DNA from: CAWAND01 sp963783335
GTDB taxonomy: Bacteria > Chloroflexota > Anaerolineae > Anaerolineales > E44-bin32
Length of the DNA stretch: 64,000 bases
Assembly: GCA_963783335.1 (NCBI GenBank)
Contig: CAWAND010000004.1
Location: 1-64,000, forward strand
Reading direction: 5' to 3'
How positions within the stretch are numbered: the stretch's first letter is position 1; each line of letters starts with the position of its first letter. Shown piece after piece: positions 29,126 to 37,890 of this stretch. The notes under the pieces are model-generated. The model ran no database searches. It saw nothing but the letters and a program-made list of their open reading frames with translations, and had not been told where the DNA came from. The translations under genes and the position numbers were made by a program.

Positions 29126-29260
29126 CCCAACGTTTGCCACGGCGGCTGACGCCGCCTCGCAATGACACCGCCGCCCCCATGCCATTGCGAGCGACCAGCG
29201 GGAGCGAAGCAATCGTTAGGGATACGCGAGACGATCTTCATCCGCGGGAACGTCTTCGCT
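29126..29260. repeat. Dispersed repeat family A, copy 2
   Basis: Two half-elements lie head to head: ACGTTTGCCACGGCGGCTGA ... CTCGCAATGACA (29129-29167), then CATTGCGAGCGACCAGCGGG ... GCAATCGTTAGGGATACGCG (29182-29252). The rest of the region up to 29485 holds no gene; it should carry the promoter of the next lipoprotein. Confidence 0.75.
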
Positions 29261-29485
29261 ACCCGACAGGCTTCAAGTCTTCGCCTCGAGATCGGCCGGA
29301 ACGAATTGCCCAACGCCGGGGTCCGTAGGGTTGTTAGGCCACCGGTTAAACCAGAACGTTCCCCGTTTCGGTAGCCGCCGCCGAGCGCAGCTGGTTCGGA
29401 AGTCTCGGGCCATTGCTCCACTCCCCCTTTCCGTCTATGCTGGTGACAATCCGGAAACCTATCCCAATCCAAAGGGGTCCATAAG

Positions 29486-32002
29486 ATGGGCACTCGAGTC
29501 CGTCCTGCCTCCGCCTTGGTCCTGATCATCTTCTTGGCCAGCACCTTCGCCTGCTCGCTCGGGTCGCCGCAGCCGACGACCCTCCCAGAGATGCCCACGG
29601 CTGCCCAGCCGGCACCTACGCGGACGGCGCTTTCGACACAGCCGCCGACTGCCGGGGGACTCAACGCCTTTAGCCTCGATCTCTCGAAACCGTTCTACGC
29701 CACTCCGATTCAAGCCTGGTCCCCGGCGCCGTACGCCGGACCGTCGGTGGGCCTGCCTTTGGACCTGTCGAACGTGGCCAACGTTGAGGTGCTGGCCGGG
29801 CTGACCCCGGAGCAGCAGCGCTTTCTGGCGCAGAACGGCTTTGTCGTCATCCGCAGCCAGGAGGCGCAGTTCAACGACATCCGTTATGAGACGGCTTACG
29901 TCAACGGCCAGCCGTTCTTCCGCACGGTCGACGAGGCCTACCACGCGCTCCATCTCCAATTCGACGACCTGCTCAAGGCGCTCGAACGCCAGGTTCTGCG
30001 CAGCCAGATGATGGCGCTGCTCGGCGCCACACGCGACCAGGTTCACACCTACGCTGCTCAGGTGCAGGGCACGCCGATTGAGTCCGATGCGGCGCTGGCG
30101 GAGGCCTATCTCGAGGTCGCCATCCACCTGTTTGACCCCTCGGCTCCGCCTTCGAAAGCGATGCCGACCGAAGTTGAGGCGCAGCTCAAGCAGATCATGG
30201 ACGGCGGGGGGCGGGACTTTTCGGTTCTCTTCCCTGATTTTGAGGACGACTACGGTGCCTACAAACCGGTCGGCCACTACGCCGGGGACCCGGACCTGGA
30301 GGCCTACTTTCGCGGCATGACCTGGCTCGGCCGGGTCCATTTCGCCTTGGGAGACGCCCAGGATCTGTCGTTCGAACCGTCGCGGGTGCCGTTGATCATC
30401 ACCCTGGCCATGCGGGAGGCGGAAGCCGACGGTTGGCCGGTGTCAACCATCTGGAGCGACGTCAACCGGCTGCTCGATTTCCTGGTCGGCCCCACCGACG
30501 ATCTCGGTCCGCTTGAGTACGCCTCGCTGATGGACCAGGTCTACGGGCCGGACGCCACCATCACGGACCTGGCCGACGACGACCAGTGGCAGACCTTCCT
30601 GGCCTCGACCGACGACCTGCCGGCGCCGCAGATCAACTCGACCTTCGCCGATTGGACGTCTGACCTGCAGGTCGAAAAGGGTTGGCGGCTGATGGGCCAG
30701 CGCTTTACCATGGATGCGGACATCTTCCAGTCCTTGATCTTCGACCAGGTCGGGATTCGCCCAGATGGGACCAAGCGCGAATTCCCCACCGGGCTGGACG
30801 TGATGGCCGTTTTCGGCTCGGCGACAGCCACAGGCGCGCTCGAGCAGCGGGGCGACATGACCTTCCCCAGCTACCCGGAGAACCTGGATGCGCTCAAGGG
30901 CGCGGCGGCCGCCCAGCCCGAGTCGGAATGGTTGGGCCGCGCCTACAGCGCCTGGCTGTACTCGTTCCTGCCGGTGGTGGCGCCCAAGGGCAGCGCCTTC
31001 CCGGAATTCATGCAGACCGATGCCTGGGGAGCCAAGGACCTCAACGCCGCCTTGGGCAGCTGGACCGAGCTCAAGCATGACACGGTGCTGTACTCCAAAA
31101 TGCCGGAGGGCCTTGGCGGTGGGGGCCCGCCCACCTCTGAACCGGCGCCGAGCTATGTCGAACCCAACCCGCAGGCCTTCTTCCGCATGGCCTCCCTTGC
31201 CCGGGCGATCGGGGAAGGGGTGGAGCGGCGTGTCAACCCGGAGGGGTATCAAGACACGGCCCCGCCTTTCCCTGAGCAGAGCGCATCCGAGGCAGTGCGC
31301 GCCATGACCCAGTTGGCGGATGGGCTGAAGGATCTTGGCACGGTGGCGGCCCGCGAGCTTGCCGGGGAAGACATCGCCGATTTGAACTACGCCATCACCG
31401 GATGCCTCGGGTTTCATGAGTGCGTCTACATCCAGACGCCGTACAACACGCCCATCGGGGATCCACCCAAGGTGCCCGTGGTGGCGGCTGTCTCTGGCGC
31501 CGCCGGGTCCGTCCTGGAAGCTGCCACCGGCTACGTCGACCGGATCTACGTGATTGTGCCGCTCGAAGGCGGCCAGGAAGTGGCCCAAGGCGGGGTGTAC
31601 TCGTACTACGAGTTCACCCAACCGCGCGATCAGCGCCTTACCGATGGCGAGTGGCGCCAGGCGCTCGACGCGGGGACCGCCCCGGGGCGTCCGGCGTGGG
31701 CGGATGCCTTTTCGCTGCAGGGTGGGGCGGTTACGGAGGCGCTGTTCTTCCGTGTGGGGGACACCTACCTGGTGACGCCGGCCGGCGATCGCTACAACCT
31801 GCGCGCCTCACCCGCGGCTGATGCGCCCGTGGTGGGTTTGCTGGGCCAGGACAGCTACCTGTTCTTCTCCGATGGCCCGGTCGAGAGCGGAGGGCATCGG
31901 TGGTGGAAGGTCGGATGCGAGTACTGCGCCTTCCTCGATGGCTCCGAGTCCAAAGAGGGCTGGATCGCCGAGAACCCTGACTGGCTGGCGCGATCGTACT
32001 GA
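29486..32002 (+). CDS. DUF3160 surface lipoprotein 2 with C-terminal SH3-like domain
   Basis: 838 residues. A signal peptide ends in FLASTFAC (lipobox Cys at about residue 23), followed by a Pro/Thr linker. The DUF3160 blocks parallel those of the gene at 23.4 kb: LEAYFRGMTWLGRVHFAL, GWRLMGQRFTMDADIFQSLI and LGSWTELKHDTVLYSK. The last 80 residues look like a bacterial SH3 domain (YNLRASPAADAPVVGLLGQD ... EGWIAENPDW), which often binds cell-wall peptide or glycan. The first paralogue lacks this. The ATG at 29486 follows AAAGGGG. The two genes are related copies separated by CapA and the cyclase. Confidence 0.9.
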   Translation: MGTRVRPASALVLIIFLASTFACSLGSPQPTTLPEMPTAAQPAPTRTALSTQPPTAGGLNAFSLDLSKPFYATPIQAWSPAPYAGPSVGLPLDLSNVANVEVLAGLTPEQQRFLAQNGFVVIRSQEAQFNDIRYETAYVNGQPFFRTVDEAYHALHLQFDDLLKALERQVLRSQMMALLGATRDQVHTYAAQVQGTPIESDAALAEAYLEVAIHLFDPSAPPSKAMPTEVEAQLKQIMDGGGRDFSVLFPDFEDDYGAYKPVGHYAGDPDLEAYFRGMTWLGRVHFALGDAQDLSFEPSRVPLIITLAMREAEADGWPVSTIWSDVNRLLDFLVGPTDDLGPLEYASLMDQVYGPDATITDLADDDQWQTFLASTDDLPAPQINSTFADWTSDLQVEKGWRLMGQRFTMDADIFQSLIFDQVGIRPDGTKREFPTGLDVMAVFGSATATGALEQRGDMTFPSYPENLDALKGAAAAQPESEWLGRAYSAWLYSFLPVVAPKGSAFPEFMQTDAWGAKDLNAALGSWTELKHDTVLYSKMPEGLGGGGPPTSEPAPSYVEPNPQAFFRMASLARAIGEGVERRVNPEGYQDTAPPFPEQSASEAVRAMTQLADGLKDLGTVAARELAGEDIADLNYAITGCLGFHECVYIQTPYNTPIGDPPKVPVVAAVSGAAGSVLEAATGYVDRIYVIVPLEGGQEVAQGGVYSYYEFTQPRDQRLTDGEWRQALDAGTAPGRPAWADAFSLQGGAVTEALFFRVGDTYLVTPAGDRYNLRASPAADAPVVGLLGQDSYLFFSDGPVESGGHRWWKVGCEYCAFLDGSESKEGWIAENPDWLARSY

Positions 32003-32030
32003 GCCCAGGCGGCAGAGCACACCCTCCTAT

Positions 32031-32104
32031 GTCTTTGCGAGCGACCAGCGGGAGCGACGCAATCGTTAGGGATACGCGAGACGATCCTCTTGCGGGGGAC
32101 GGGG
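32031..32104. repeat. Dispersed repeat family A, copy 3
   Basis: Half-element TTTGCGAGCGACCAGCGGGA, GCGACGCAATCGTTAGGGAT and ACGCGAGACGAT, then GCGGGGGACGG. It fills the space between the convergent DUF3160 and DegV genes. Confidence 0.75.
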
Positions 32105-32105
32105 T

Positions 32106-32945
32106 CTATGCCGCCTGAACGATCGCAAAACCAACGGCGCCAGGCCCAATATGCGCGCCAATCACCGGGGTGATATCGACGGTGAGGATCGGTCCTTCAG
32201 GCAGCAGGTGGCCCGCCGACGAGCGCAGCGTGGCCAGATCCGCCTCCGACGCATGCGTGTGGACCATGGCGACGCGCTCCAACGGGCCTGCCGAGGCCAG
32301 CATGTCGATCACCCGCTTCAAGGCCCGCTCCCGGGTGCGCACCCGTTCTGAGCCTGGCTGTCCGTCATACATGGTTAGGATGGGCTTGATCTGAAGCAGG
32401 GTGCCCAATCCAGCCACGTAGCGGTGCATCCGCCCACTGCGGTTGAGAAACTCTAGCGTGTCCAGCGCCGCGAAGACGCGAGTGCGCATGACCTGGTCAT
32501 CCAGCGCGTGCAGGATCTCATCCATTGAGCTGCCTGCGCTGGCCATCTTCGCCGCCGTTTCGACCAGGAATCCTGTCCCCAAGCTCAGTTGGCGCGAATC
32601 AAGCACCGTAACATGGGTGGACTCGGTCTCTTGCGCGGCGATGCCGGCGACGTCCATCACCCCGCTCAATCCCCTCGAAATGTGAATGGACAGGACCTCA
32701 CTGGCACCTTCTTCCGCCAGGCCCTGATAGACGTTGATGAATTGCCGCGTGGAGGGAACGGCCGTGGTTGGGTGGGTGGGGAAATGCGGCAGGCGTGTGT
32801 AGAATTCTTCGCGTGATATGTCAATGCCATCGAGATAGCCTTGATGTCCGACGTTGATGAAGAGCGGAATGACATGTATTCGGAGCTGTGCAATGGTCTC
32901 GACAGGCAAGTCACAGGTGCTGTCGGTGACAATGCGTACTGTCAT
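32106..32945 (-). CDS. DegV-family fatty-acid-binding protein
   Basis: About 279 residues. The DegV fold binds a fatty acid and in Gram-positive bacteria (FakB) presents it to the kinase FakA. Hallmarks are present: MTVRIVTDSTCDLP, HPTTAVPSTRQFINVYQ, VLSIHISRGLSG, VTVLDSRQLSLGTG, and FAALDTLEFLNRSGRM with IKPILTMYDG. The ATG at 32945 has a GGGGGG site 4 bases before it and is preferred over that at 32957. No fakA-like kinase gene is in the window. The DUF4345 gene lies 15 bases upstream on the same strand. Confidence 0.92.
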   Translation of the reverse strand: MTVRIVTDSTCDLPVETIAQLRIHVIPLFINVGHQGYLDGIDISREEFYTRLPHFPTHPTTAVPSTRQFINVYQGLAEEGASEVLSIHISRGLSGVMDVAGIAAQETESTHVTVLDSRQLSLGTGFLVETAAKMASAGSSMDEILHALDDQVMRTRVFAALDTLEFLNRSGRMHRYVAGLGTLLQIKPILTMYDGQPGSERVRTRERALKRVIDMLASAGPLERVAMVHTHASEADLATLRSSAGHLLPEGPILTVDITPVIGAHIGPGAVGFAIVQAA

Positions 32946-32960
32946 GGTGCCCCCCATGTC

Positions 32961-33302
32961 CTAGATAACTAGGATCACCCCCAGGACGATTTCAATGCCC
33001 AGGCTGATCCAGTTCGACTGAGCGAATGACTTGTCAAACACGATCGAAAACGCCCGCGCGGCGGCAATTGCCAGGTAGGCGATCCCCAGCATCGTGTAGC
33101 CAGCCGACCCCAGCAAGAACGGCGCCAGTCCCAGACCGATGAACAGTCCGCCGAACACTGACCTAACCTCGGAAACCCCGCGCACCCCGGCTGCATTCAG
33201 GCCGGTAAATTCGTAGGCGGCACTGGGCCTGACCAGCGCCAGCAAGCCGGTGGCTGCCGTCGCAAGCGCGGCGATGATCTTGAGCACGAGTAGGACGTTC
33301 AT
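32961..33302 (-). CDS. DUF4345-family small membrane protein
   Basis: 113 residues with four predicted membrane helices. The family pattern is visible: a first helix ending in LLALVRPSAAYEFTGL, then VRSVFGGLFIGLGLAPFLLG and YLAIAAARAFSIVFD, and a last helix at the C-terminus. The function is unknown. GGAGG lies 5 bases before the ATG at 33302. It is probably transcribed with degV. Confidence 0.85.
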   Translation of the reverse strand: MNVLLVLKIIAALATAATGLLALVRPSAAYEFTGLNAAGVRGVSEVRSVFGGLFIGLGLAPFLLGSAGYTMLGIAYLAIAAARAFSIVFDKSFAQSNWISLGIEIVLGVILVI

Positions 33303-33364
33303 GTTGCCTCCTTTGTGCCTTTGTTATTGATCGTTTCCGAGTACTCAAGCAATTCCGATGCGGA

Positions 33365-33801
33365 TCACTGCAGCTGTCGCCTTGTGGCACTCGCCCGAAA
33401 AGCGAACAAGAGCGGCAGGCTGGCCCACATGCCGACGCCCACCAGCCACCAGACGGGGTGGGACCGGGGCCGAAGCGTGATTTCGTCCACTACTTCGGTC
33501 GTGTGGTCATCCAGGGCGTTGAAGCTGTGCCGGTGAACCCACTCGGCGAACGGACCAGATATCTGCCGGTCGGTAAAACCGGTGGATGCAACGCGTTCGA
33601 TGCGCGCCATCCAGCGGATGGAAACCGGGCCAAGTCCCAGGCTGAAGTCCATCTCATCACCCTCCTTGAGCACGCCCGGCGCATGATGCCATCGTACGCT
33701 CAGGGGTGGGGGTGTGATGGCGGCCATACTGGCAGCCTGGGTGTGGAAATCCCGCACGCGCGCCAGGGGGCGCGCACTTGAAAGCTGTGCCGGTAGTTCA
33801 T
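33365..33801 (-). CDS. SRPBCC (START-like) domain protein, one homopolymer frame break
   Basis: The real start is the ATG at 33801, which overlaps the stop of the hydrolase gene (ATGA). From there the frame gives MNYRHSFQVRAP, then needs one more C in a C5 run near 33767 to continue LARVRDFHTQAASMAAITPP. The rest is typical of the SRPBCC ligand-binding fold: PGVLKEGDEMDFSLGLGPV, RIERVASTGFTDRQISGPF and WVHRHSFNALDDHTTEVVD. A hydrophobic C-terminal segment may anchor it in the membrane. With the break repaired it is about 146 residues. It is probably translationally coupled to the hydrolase gene. Confidence 0.8.
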
Positions 33802-34538
33802 CTCAGGCTCTGCAGCATGGCCAGCGTGGCAGCGATCACCTGGGCCTGTTGGTCGGCCCGGGAGATGGTGGCCGGGTTGTCGCCGGACTGCTCGCCGTAC
33901 CAGCCGAACTGGGCGTGGTTGCCTCCCGAGATCTCTACCCAGGCGGTATCGGCAGGCAACAGATGGCGCGAAGCCTCGATCTTCTCACCGGTCGCCAGGC
34001 CATCTTGGGAGGCGTAGATCGAAACGACATGCAGCCCGGATCGGGAAAGTTCGTCGCTTGAAGCCGGGTAGGATGCCCACAGGGCCAAGCCCTGGACCGA
34101 TCCCGGATGGGTTTTGGCGAATCTGGCCGCCATCGAGCCGCCCAACGAGTGGCCGCCGATGGCCCAATGGTCAATCTGCGGGTAAGCCGCCTGAACATCG
34201 CTGGCTCTGTTGGCGCCGAAAACAGCCAGGTTGAGCGGCATGCGCACGATGACCACCAGGAAGCCCTGCGCCGCGATTTGATGGGCCGGCGGCGCGTAGG
34301 CTCGGTAGTCCACCCGGCCACCCGGATAGACGATGAACCCCGTGGCTGGCTGGGATGTGGTTGGGGTAAAGACTAGCCAATCTCCTGAGGTGACGGTCAC
34401 CTGGGCGTCGGAATTCAGGGCGGCCAGGGCAGCTGGCATGGGGCGGGCCGGGGTTTCTCCCCAAACCACAAAACCCGCAGCCAACAGGAGCAGCAGCAGG
34501 CCGGAGAGTATCAGGAAAATTCGAAGCGGTCTCCGCAT
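33798..34538 (-). CDS. Membrane-anchored alpha/beta hydrolase
   Basis: About 246 residues. The N-terminal helix (IFLILSGLLLLLLAAGFVVW) should tether the protein with its catalytic part outside. The nucleophile elbow is GGHSLGGSMAARFA (Ser), with a likely acid in IYASQDGLATG and a His in ISGGNHAQFGWYG. The layout is like the Abhydrolase/YdeN-type families; the substrate is unknown. The ATG at 34538 has GAGG 6 to 8 bases upstream and is preferred over the TTG at 34565. Its stop overlaps the SRPBCC start. Confidence 0.85.
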   Translation of the reverse strand: MRRPLRIFLILSGLLLLLLAAGFVVWGETPARPMPAALAALNSDAQVTVTSGDWLVFTPTTSQPATGFIVYPGGRVDYRAYAPPAHQIAAQGFLVVIVRMPLNLAVFGANRASDVQAAYPQIDHWAIGGHSLGGSMAARFAKTHPGSVQGLALWASYPASSDELSRSGLHVVSIYASQDGLATGEKIEASRHLLPADTAWVEISGGNHAQFGWYGEQSGDNPATISRADQQAQVIAATLAMLQSLR

Positions 34539-34604
34539 GGCTAGCCTCAGCTCGGCCTTAATCAACGCGCGGCAGGCCGGTAGATCGCTCCGCCTGGCCG
34601 CCGC

Positions 34605-35183
34605 TCAGACGAACACGCAGCTCCAAGCCTTGACGGCGGGGAGGTTCGGTATCCCGAAGAACATGATCCACACGATCGAATCCATGATGACGGTCTGGAT
34701 GCAGAAAGCGACGCTCCCGATCAGCGCCAAACGCTGCGCCCACAACGGTCGGCGAGGTGTGACCTTCAGGATGGCATAGAACAGCGCCAGGGAGGCCAAT
34801 CCAACCAGCCAGAGCACGAGCCTGACGGCCCATACCAACGCAAGGCTGGATCGCTCGATGGCCAGGAAGGTGAGCGGCATCCACAAGGCTGACGGGATGA
34901 GAATGCCGGCGAAGAGCCCGGTGAACAGCCCAAAGCCAAACTGGCCCGCCACCCGTGTTTCATCCGGGTTCAACCGGAACATGATGAAATACACGAAGGC
35001 AAAGTAGCCTAACGCCGCCAGGGGCATGTTGGCAGTGGAGACCTGCCTGAGGCTGGCTGGCATCCCGGCCCACAGCGTCTGGCCGGCGTTGGGATGGGTC
35101 GAGATACCGAGGGCATAGCTCCCCAGAACCGCAGCCCCTCCCAACAGATTGACCCAGAGCATCAGCCACTTCTTGGGATGCAC
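34605..35183 (-). CDS. Polytopic membrane protein of unknown function
   Basis: 192 residues with about six membrane helices (LLGGAAVLGSYALGIST, LAALGYFAFVYFIMFRL, LFAGILIPSALWMPLTFLAI and others). It lies between the DUF1475 gene and the hydrolase gene on the same strand and may be in one operon with them. No catalytic motif is seen and the family is not recognised. Confidence 0.7.
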   Translation of the reverse strand: MHPKKWLMLWVNLLGGAAVLGSYALGISTHPNAGQTLWAGMPASLRQVSTANMPLAALGYFAFVYFIMFRLNPDETRVAGQFGFGLFTGLFAGILIPSALWMPLTFLAIERSSLALVWAVRLVLWLVGLASLALFYAILKVTPRRPLWAQRLALIGSVAFCIQTVIMDSIVWIMFFGIPNLPAVKAWSCVFV

Positions 35184-35204
35184 GACGTTTCTCCCGCTTG
35201 TGGG

Positions 35205-35534
35205 TCACCCACGCCGTTTGCCGTACCAAAAGCGCTGCCAATCACCGCCGCTGGTCTGCAGGGCGATGAAAGTGTAGAGCGCGCCAGTCCAAAATCCCAG
35301 GACCATCATCAGGATCACCCAGACCAGCGAAGGCAGCCAGGCCTGTTCCCGGAACACAATCCAGCAGGAGAAAAGGGCAAACCCGACATACAGGTCAACG
35401 AGTGAGACGATCCCCCATGGCATGGCCATCAATCTTCCCCCTTCATCAGAGAAGTTGCCGACGGCAAAACCATAGATCAGGATCCCGGTCATGGCCAGCA
35501 GGCCGGCCAGAGCGATGAGCTTGGCAATCTTCAT
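35205..35534 (-). CDS. DUF1475-family membrane protein
   Basis: About 109 residues with three or four helices. The core MPWGIVSLVDLYVGFALFSC with WIVFREQ matches DUF1475. The ATG at 35534 follows AAAGGAGGGAGAGC, a strong ribosome site, and marks the first gene of the minus-strand run that ends in the SRPBCC gene. The function is unknown. Confidence 0.82.
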   Translation of the reverse strand: MKIAKLIALAGLLAMTGILIYGFAVGNFSDEGGRLMAMPWGIVSLVDLYVGFALFSCWIVFREQAWLPSLVWVILMMVLGFWTGALYTFIALQTSGGDWQRFWYGKRRG

Positions 35535-36104
35535 GCTCTCCCTCCTTTTCGGATTCGCCCTTCCTGTCGAGCGGAAACCTGGGGATGAACGAGCTGGTCG
35601 TCTTGATGTAGGCTCCATACCCTGGGCATCTTCTGAGGCTCATCTCCAATAGGGCACCACCTGAAACTCGCAGCAGGGACAAGGTCACCCGAATCGGGCC
35701 GGATCTCGTTTTCCAGCCTCCGTCAGAGGTCGAGATCAGACAGCAACCTCACGACTGGGCCGAAGCCAAGAATGCGTTGGGGAGGTGGGTGAAATGCCAG
35801 ACACCCCGATCGATCATGCTGGAGTCCTCAGCTTCGGCCATTCCGGCTTGGCCATGAGGCTTCGATCCGTGGTTCGGCCTGCCCTGGCGGCAGGGCAAGG
35901 GCACTCGGAGCTCCACGCCACCCGAGATGGGATGATGACCTCAGCCAGGTCGGGACTGCGGAAGATTCTGGATCTTTGGTCCATGCGTGAATCCTGCTTG
36001 GTTGCCATGCCTGGCGGTTGTGTCAGTGCGACCCTGCCTGTAGCTTACAGGTAACACGGCCTGGGTCAAGTCCGTAGGAGGCTACTTGTTTGGGGGTAGC
36101 GAAA
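35535..36104. other. Intergenic, no gene seen
   Basis: This region precedes the minus-strand operon that starts with the DUF1475 gene. Short open frames here lack ribosome sites and family resemblance. I see no clear promoter or repeat before the family A copy at 36105. Confidence 0.5.
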
Positions 36105-36215
36105 CGATCTATGGGCGAGAGATGGTGCCCTTGATGACGAAACGATTGCCACGGGGCCTTCGGCCCCTCGCAATGACACCGTCTATCATTGCGAGCGAGC
36201 GCATGCCTCAAGATT
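36105..36215. repeat. Dispersed repeat family A, copy 4
   Basis: Contains ATGACGAAACGATTGCCACG, the hairpin GGGGCCTTCGGCCCC, CTCGCAATGACA, and then CATTGCGAGCGAGCG starting a second half. The stem sequence differs from that of copy 1 (GGCGGCTGACGCCGCC) but keeps its pairing. Confidence 0.75.
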
Positions 36216-36368
36216 TTGTTTGAGTAAACCAGAGTTTGGACGGCCCAGGGCGGAACGAGGGCTCCGGTTCTGCTGGCGACCGACGATGGCCTCGGTCCTC
36301 CGGCTAGGCCTTGGTAGCTGCTTTGGGACCCGCCGGGGGATCACTTTGGATCGGCAGCCCCGGTAGGC

Positions 36369-37709
36369 TCAAGAGTAGACCAATACGAAGGCCAGGTCGG
36401 TGACATTGGTCCCGGTCGGGCCGGTGGTCAGGGTTTCGCCCAGACTGGTCAGAAAGGTGTGGGAGTCGTTGTCTTGTAGGCTCCGGCGGGCGTCCAGCCC
36501 CAGGGCCCGCGCGCGTTCGATAGTCGAACCGGTCACGATGCCCCCGGCGGCCGGAGTCGGGCCGTCGATCCCGTCGGTGGCGAAGGCCGCCAACATGCAG
36601 CCTTCCTGGCCCTCGAGCTCGATGGCGGCGGTCAGCGCCAGCTCCTGATTGCGCCCGCCCCGACCGGGGCCGGTGACGTGCACCGTGGTTTCGCCGCCCT
36701 GGATGAGGCACGCCGGGGCAGGCAGGGGGACGCCATGCTGGCGAATGGATCGGGCCAGTCTCGCCAGCGCCTGCCCGGCGTCTCTGGCCTCGCCTTCAAG
36801 GTTCGACTCCAGCACCTGGGTCTGAAATCCCAGCTCGCGTGCCTGGCCAGCCGCCGCCTCGGCCGCCATGCGGTTGTTGCCAATCATCACATGCTGGACG
36901 CGGGGCGGGTCCACGTCTGGAAGCGCGTCCGGGGTTTCCAGCCAAACGCGGACCGCCTCAGGAAGCTGATCTATGAGGTCGAAGCGACGGACCACCTCCA
37001 ACGCGACCTGACTGGCGTCGGTCGAATACACCGTCGGGCCGGAGGCAATCGCCTCCAGCCGGTCGCCCACCACGTCGGACAGCAGCAGGGTGACTGTGCG
37101 GGCCGGGGCAGCCAGGCGCGCCAGACCGCCAGCTTTGATCTTGGACAGCCGGCGACGGACAGTGTTGACCTCATCGATGGCCGCCCCGGACCGCAGCAGC
37201 AGCTCGGTGGTGGTCCGCAGATCATCCAGACTGAGCCCGCCGGCTGGCAGCTCCAGCAGCGCCGAGCCGCCGCCCGAGATCAGCACCAAAACCAGGTCTT
37301 GCGGTTGGGTCGATGCCAGGACCTCAGCCACTCGACGCCCAGCGTTAACCGACCCCTGGGTGGGGAGGGGGTGTCCCCCCTGGATCCATGCCATCCCTTG
37401 GCCGTCGCCCGACGGGAGATCCGGCACCGCCATGACCCCACCGCCCAGGCGTGCGCCGAGCACGCGGCTGGCCCCCCGGGCCATGGCTACTCCGGCCTTC
37501 CCGGCGCCAACAACAAGCACCCGGCTGGCTGGATCGAGTGCGTACGGAGTACCATCCACGATCAGCGAGTCCGTCTCTAGGCAGAGATGGCGGCGTACGC
37601 AGGCTTCCGGATCGACCGCCGCCAGGCTGGCAGCCACCAAGGCCTGCAGGTGCCCTAGGCGGTCTTCCCACTGGGGTGCACCGGTTGTAGGGCGCTCCTT
37701 CTCAACCAT
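36369..37709 (-). CDS. gckA: Glycerate 2-kinase (DUF4147/MOFRL family)
   Basis: About 446 residues. The enzyme phosphorylates D-glycerate to 2-phosphoglycerate for glycolysis. Family motifs are clear: VLVVGAGKAGVAMARG, WIQGGHPLPTQGSVNAGRRV, LVLISGGGSALLELPA, EVNTVRRRLSKIKAGGLARL and LLSDVVGDRLEAIASGP. The MOFRL C-terminal part has GGRNQELALTAAIEL, FATDGIDGPTPAAGGIV and NDSHTFL. The ATG at 37709 is preferred over the TTG at 37715. The gene is divergent from lacI and shares its promoter region with two LacI-type operators. With the phosphorylase at 43.8 kb it can use the glycerate freed from glucosylglycerate. Confidence 0.93.
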   Translation of the reverse strand: MVEKERPTTGAPQWEDRLGHLQALVAASLAAVDPEACVRRHLCLETDSLIVDGTPYALDPASRVLVVGAGKAGVAMARGASRVLGARLGGGVMAVPDLPSGDGQGMAWIQGGHPLPTQGSVNAGRRVAEVLASTQPQDLVLVLISGGGSALLELPAGGLSLDDLRTTTELLLRSGAAIDEVNTVRRRLSKIKAGGLARLAAPARTVTLLLSDVVGDRLEAIASGPTVYSTDASQVALEVVRRFDLIDQLPEAVRVWLETPDALPDVDPPRVQHVMIGNNRMAAEAAAGQARELGFQTQVLESNLEGEARDAGQALARLARSIRQHGVPLPAPACLIQGGETTVHVTGPGRGGRNQELALTAAIELEGQEGCMLAAFATDGIDGPTPAAGGIVTGSTIERARALGLDARRSLQDNDSHTFLTSLGETLTTGPTGTNVTDLAFVLVYS

Positions 37710-37816
37710 AGTCAAGCCTCGATGCTCTTTAGATCCAACGCAGACCGGCGACTCCGATCAGCCGAGCCCTGCCGGACGTTTTCGTCCCTGAATCTAGCAT
37801 ACTTCAAGCTCCCGAT

Positions 37817-37868
37817 TTGACTCCCAAAACGTTTCGGGCTAAGCTGAGAGTGACCCCAAAACGTTTTG
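37817..37868 (+). promoter_or_regulatory. Promoter with two LacI-type operators, between gckA and lacI
   Basis: TTGACT (37817-37822) and TAAGCT (37840-37845), spaced by 17 bases, form a candidate promoter for lacI. Operator 1, CCAAAACGTTTCGG (37824-37837), lies between the two boxes. Operator 2, CAAAACGTTTTG (37857-37868), is a perfect palindrome placed at about +5 to +16. The centres are 32 bases apart, about three helical turns. The AAACGTTT core is typical of LacI/GalR regulators. Confidence 0.75.
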
Positions 37869-37890
37869 AACACCGGTAGGGCCAAATCTC

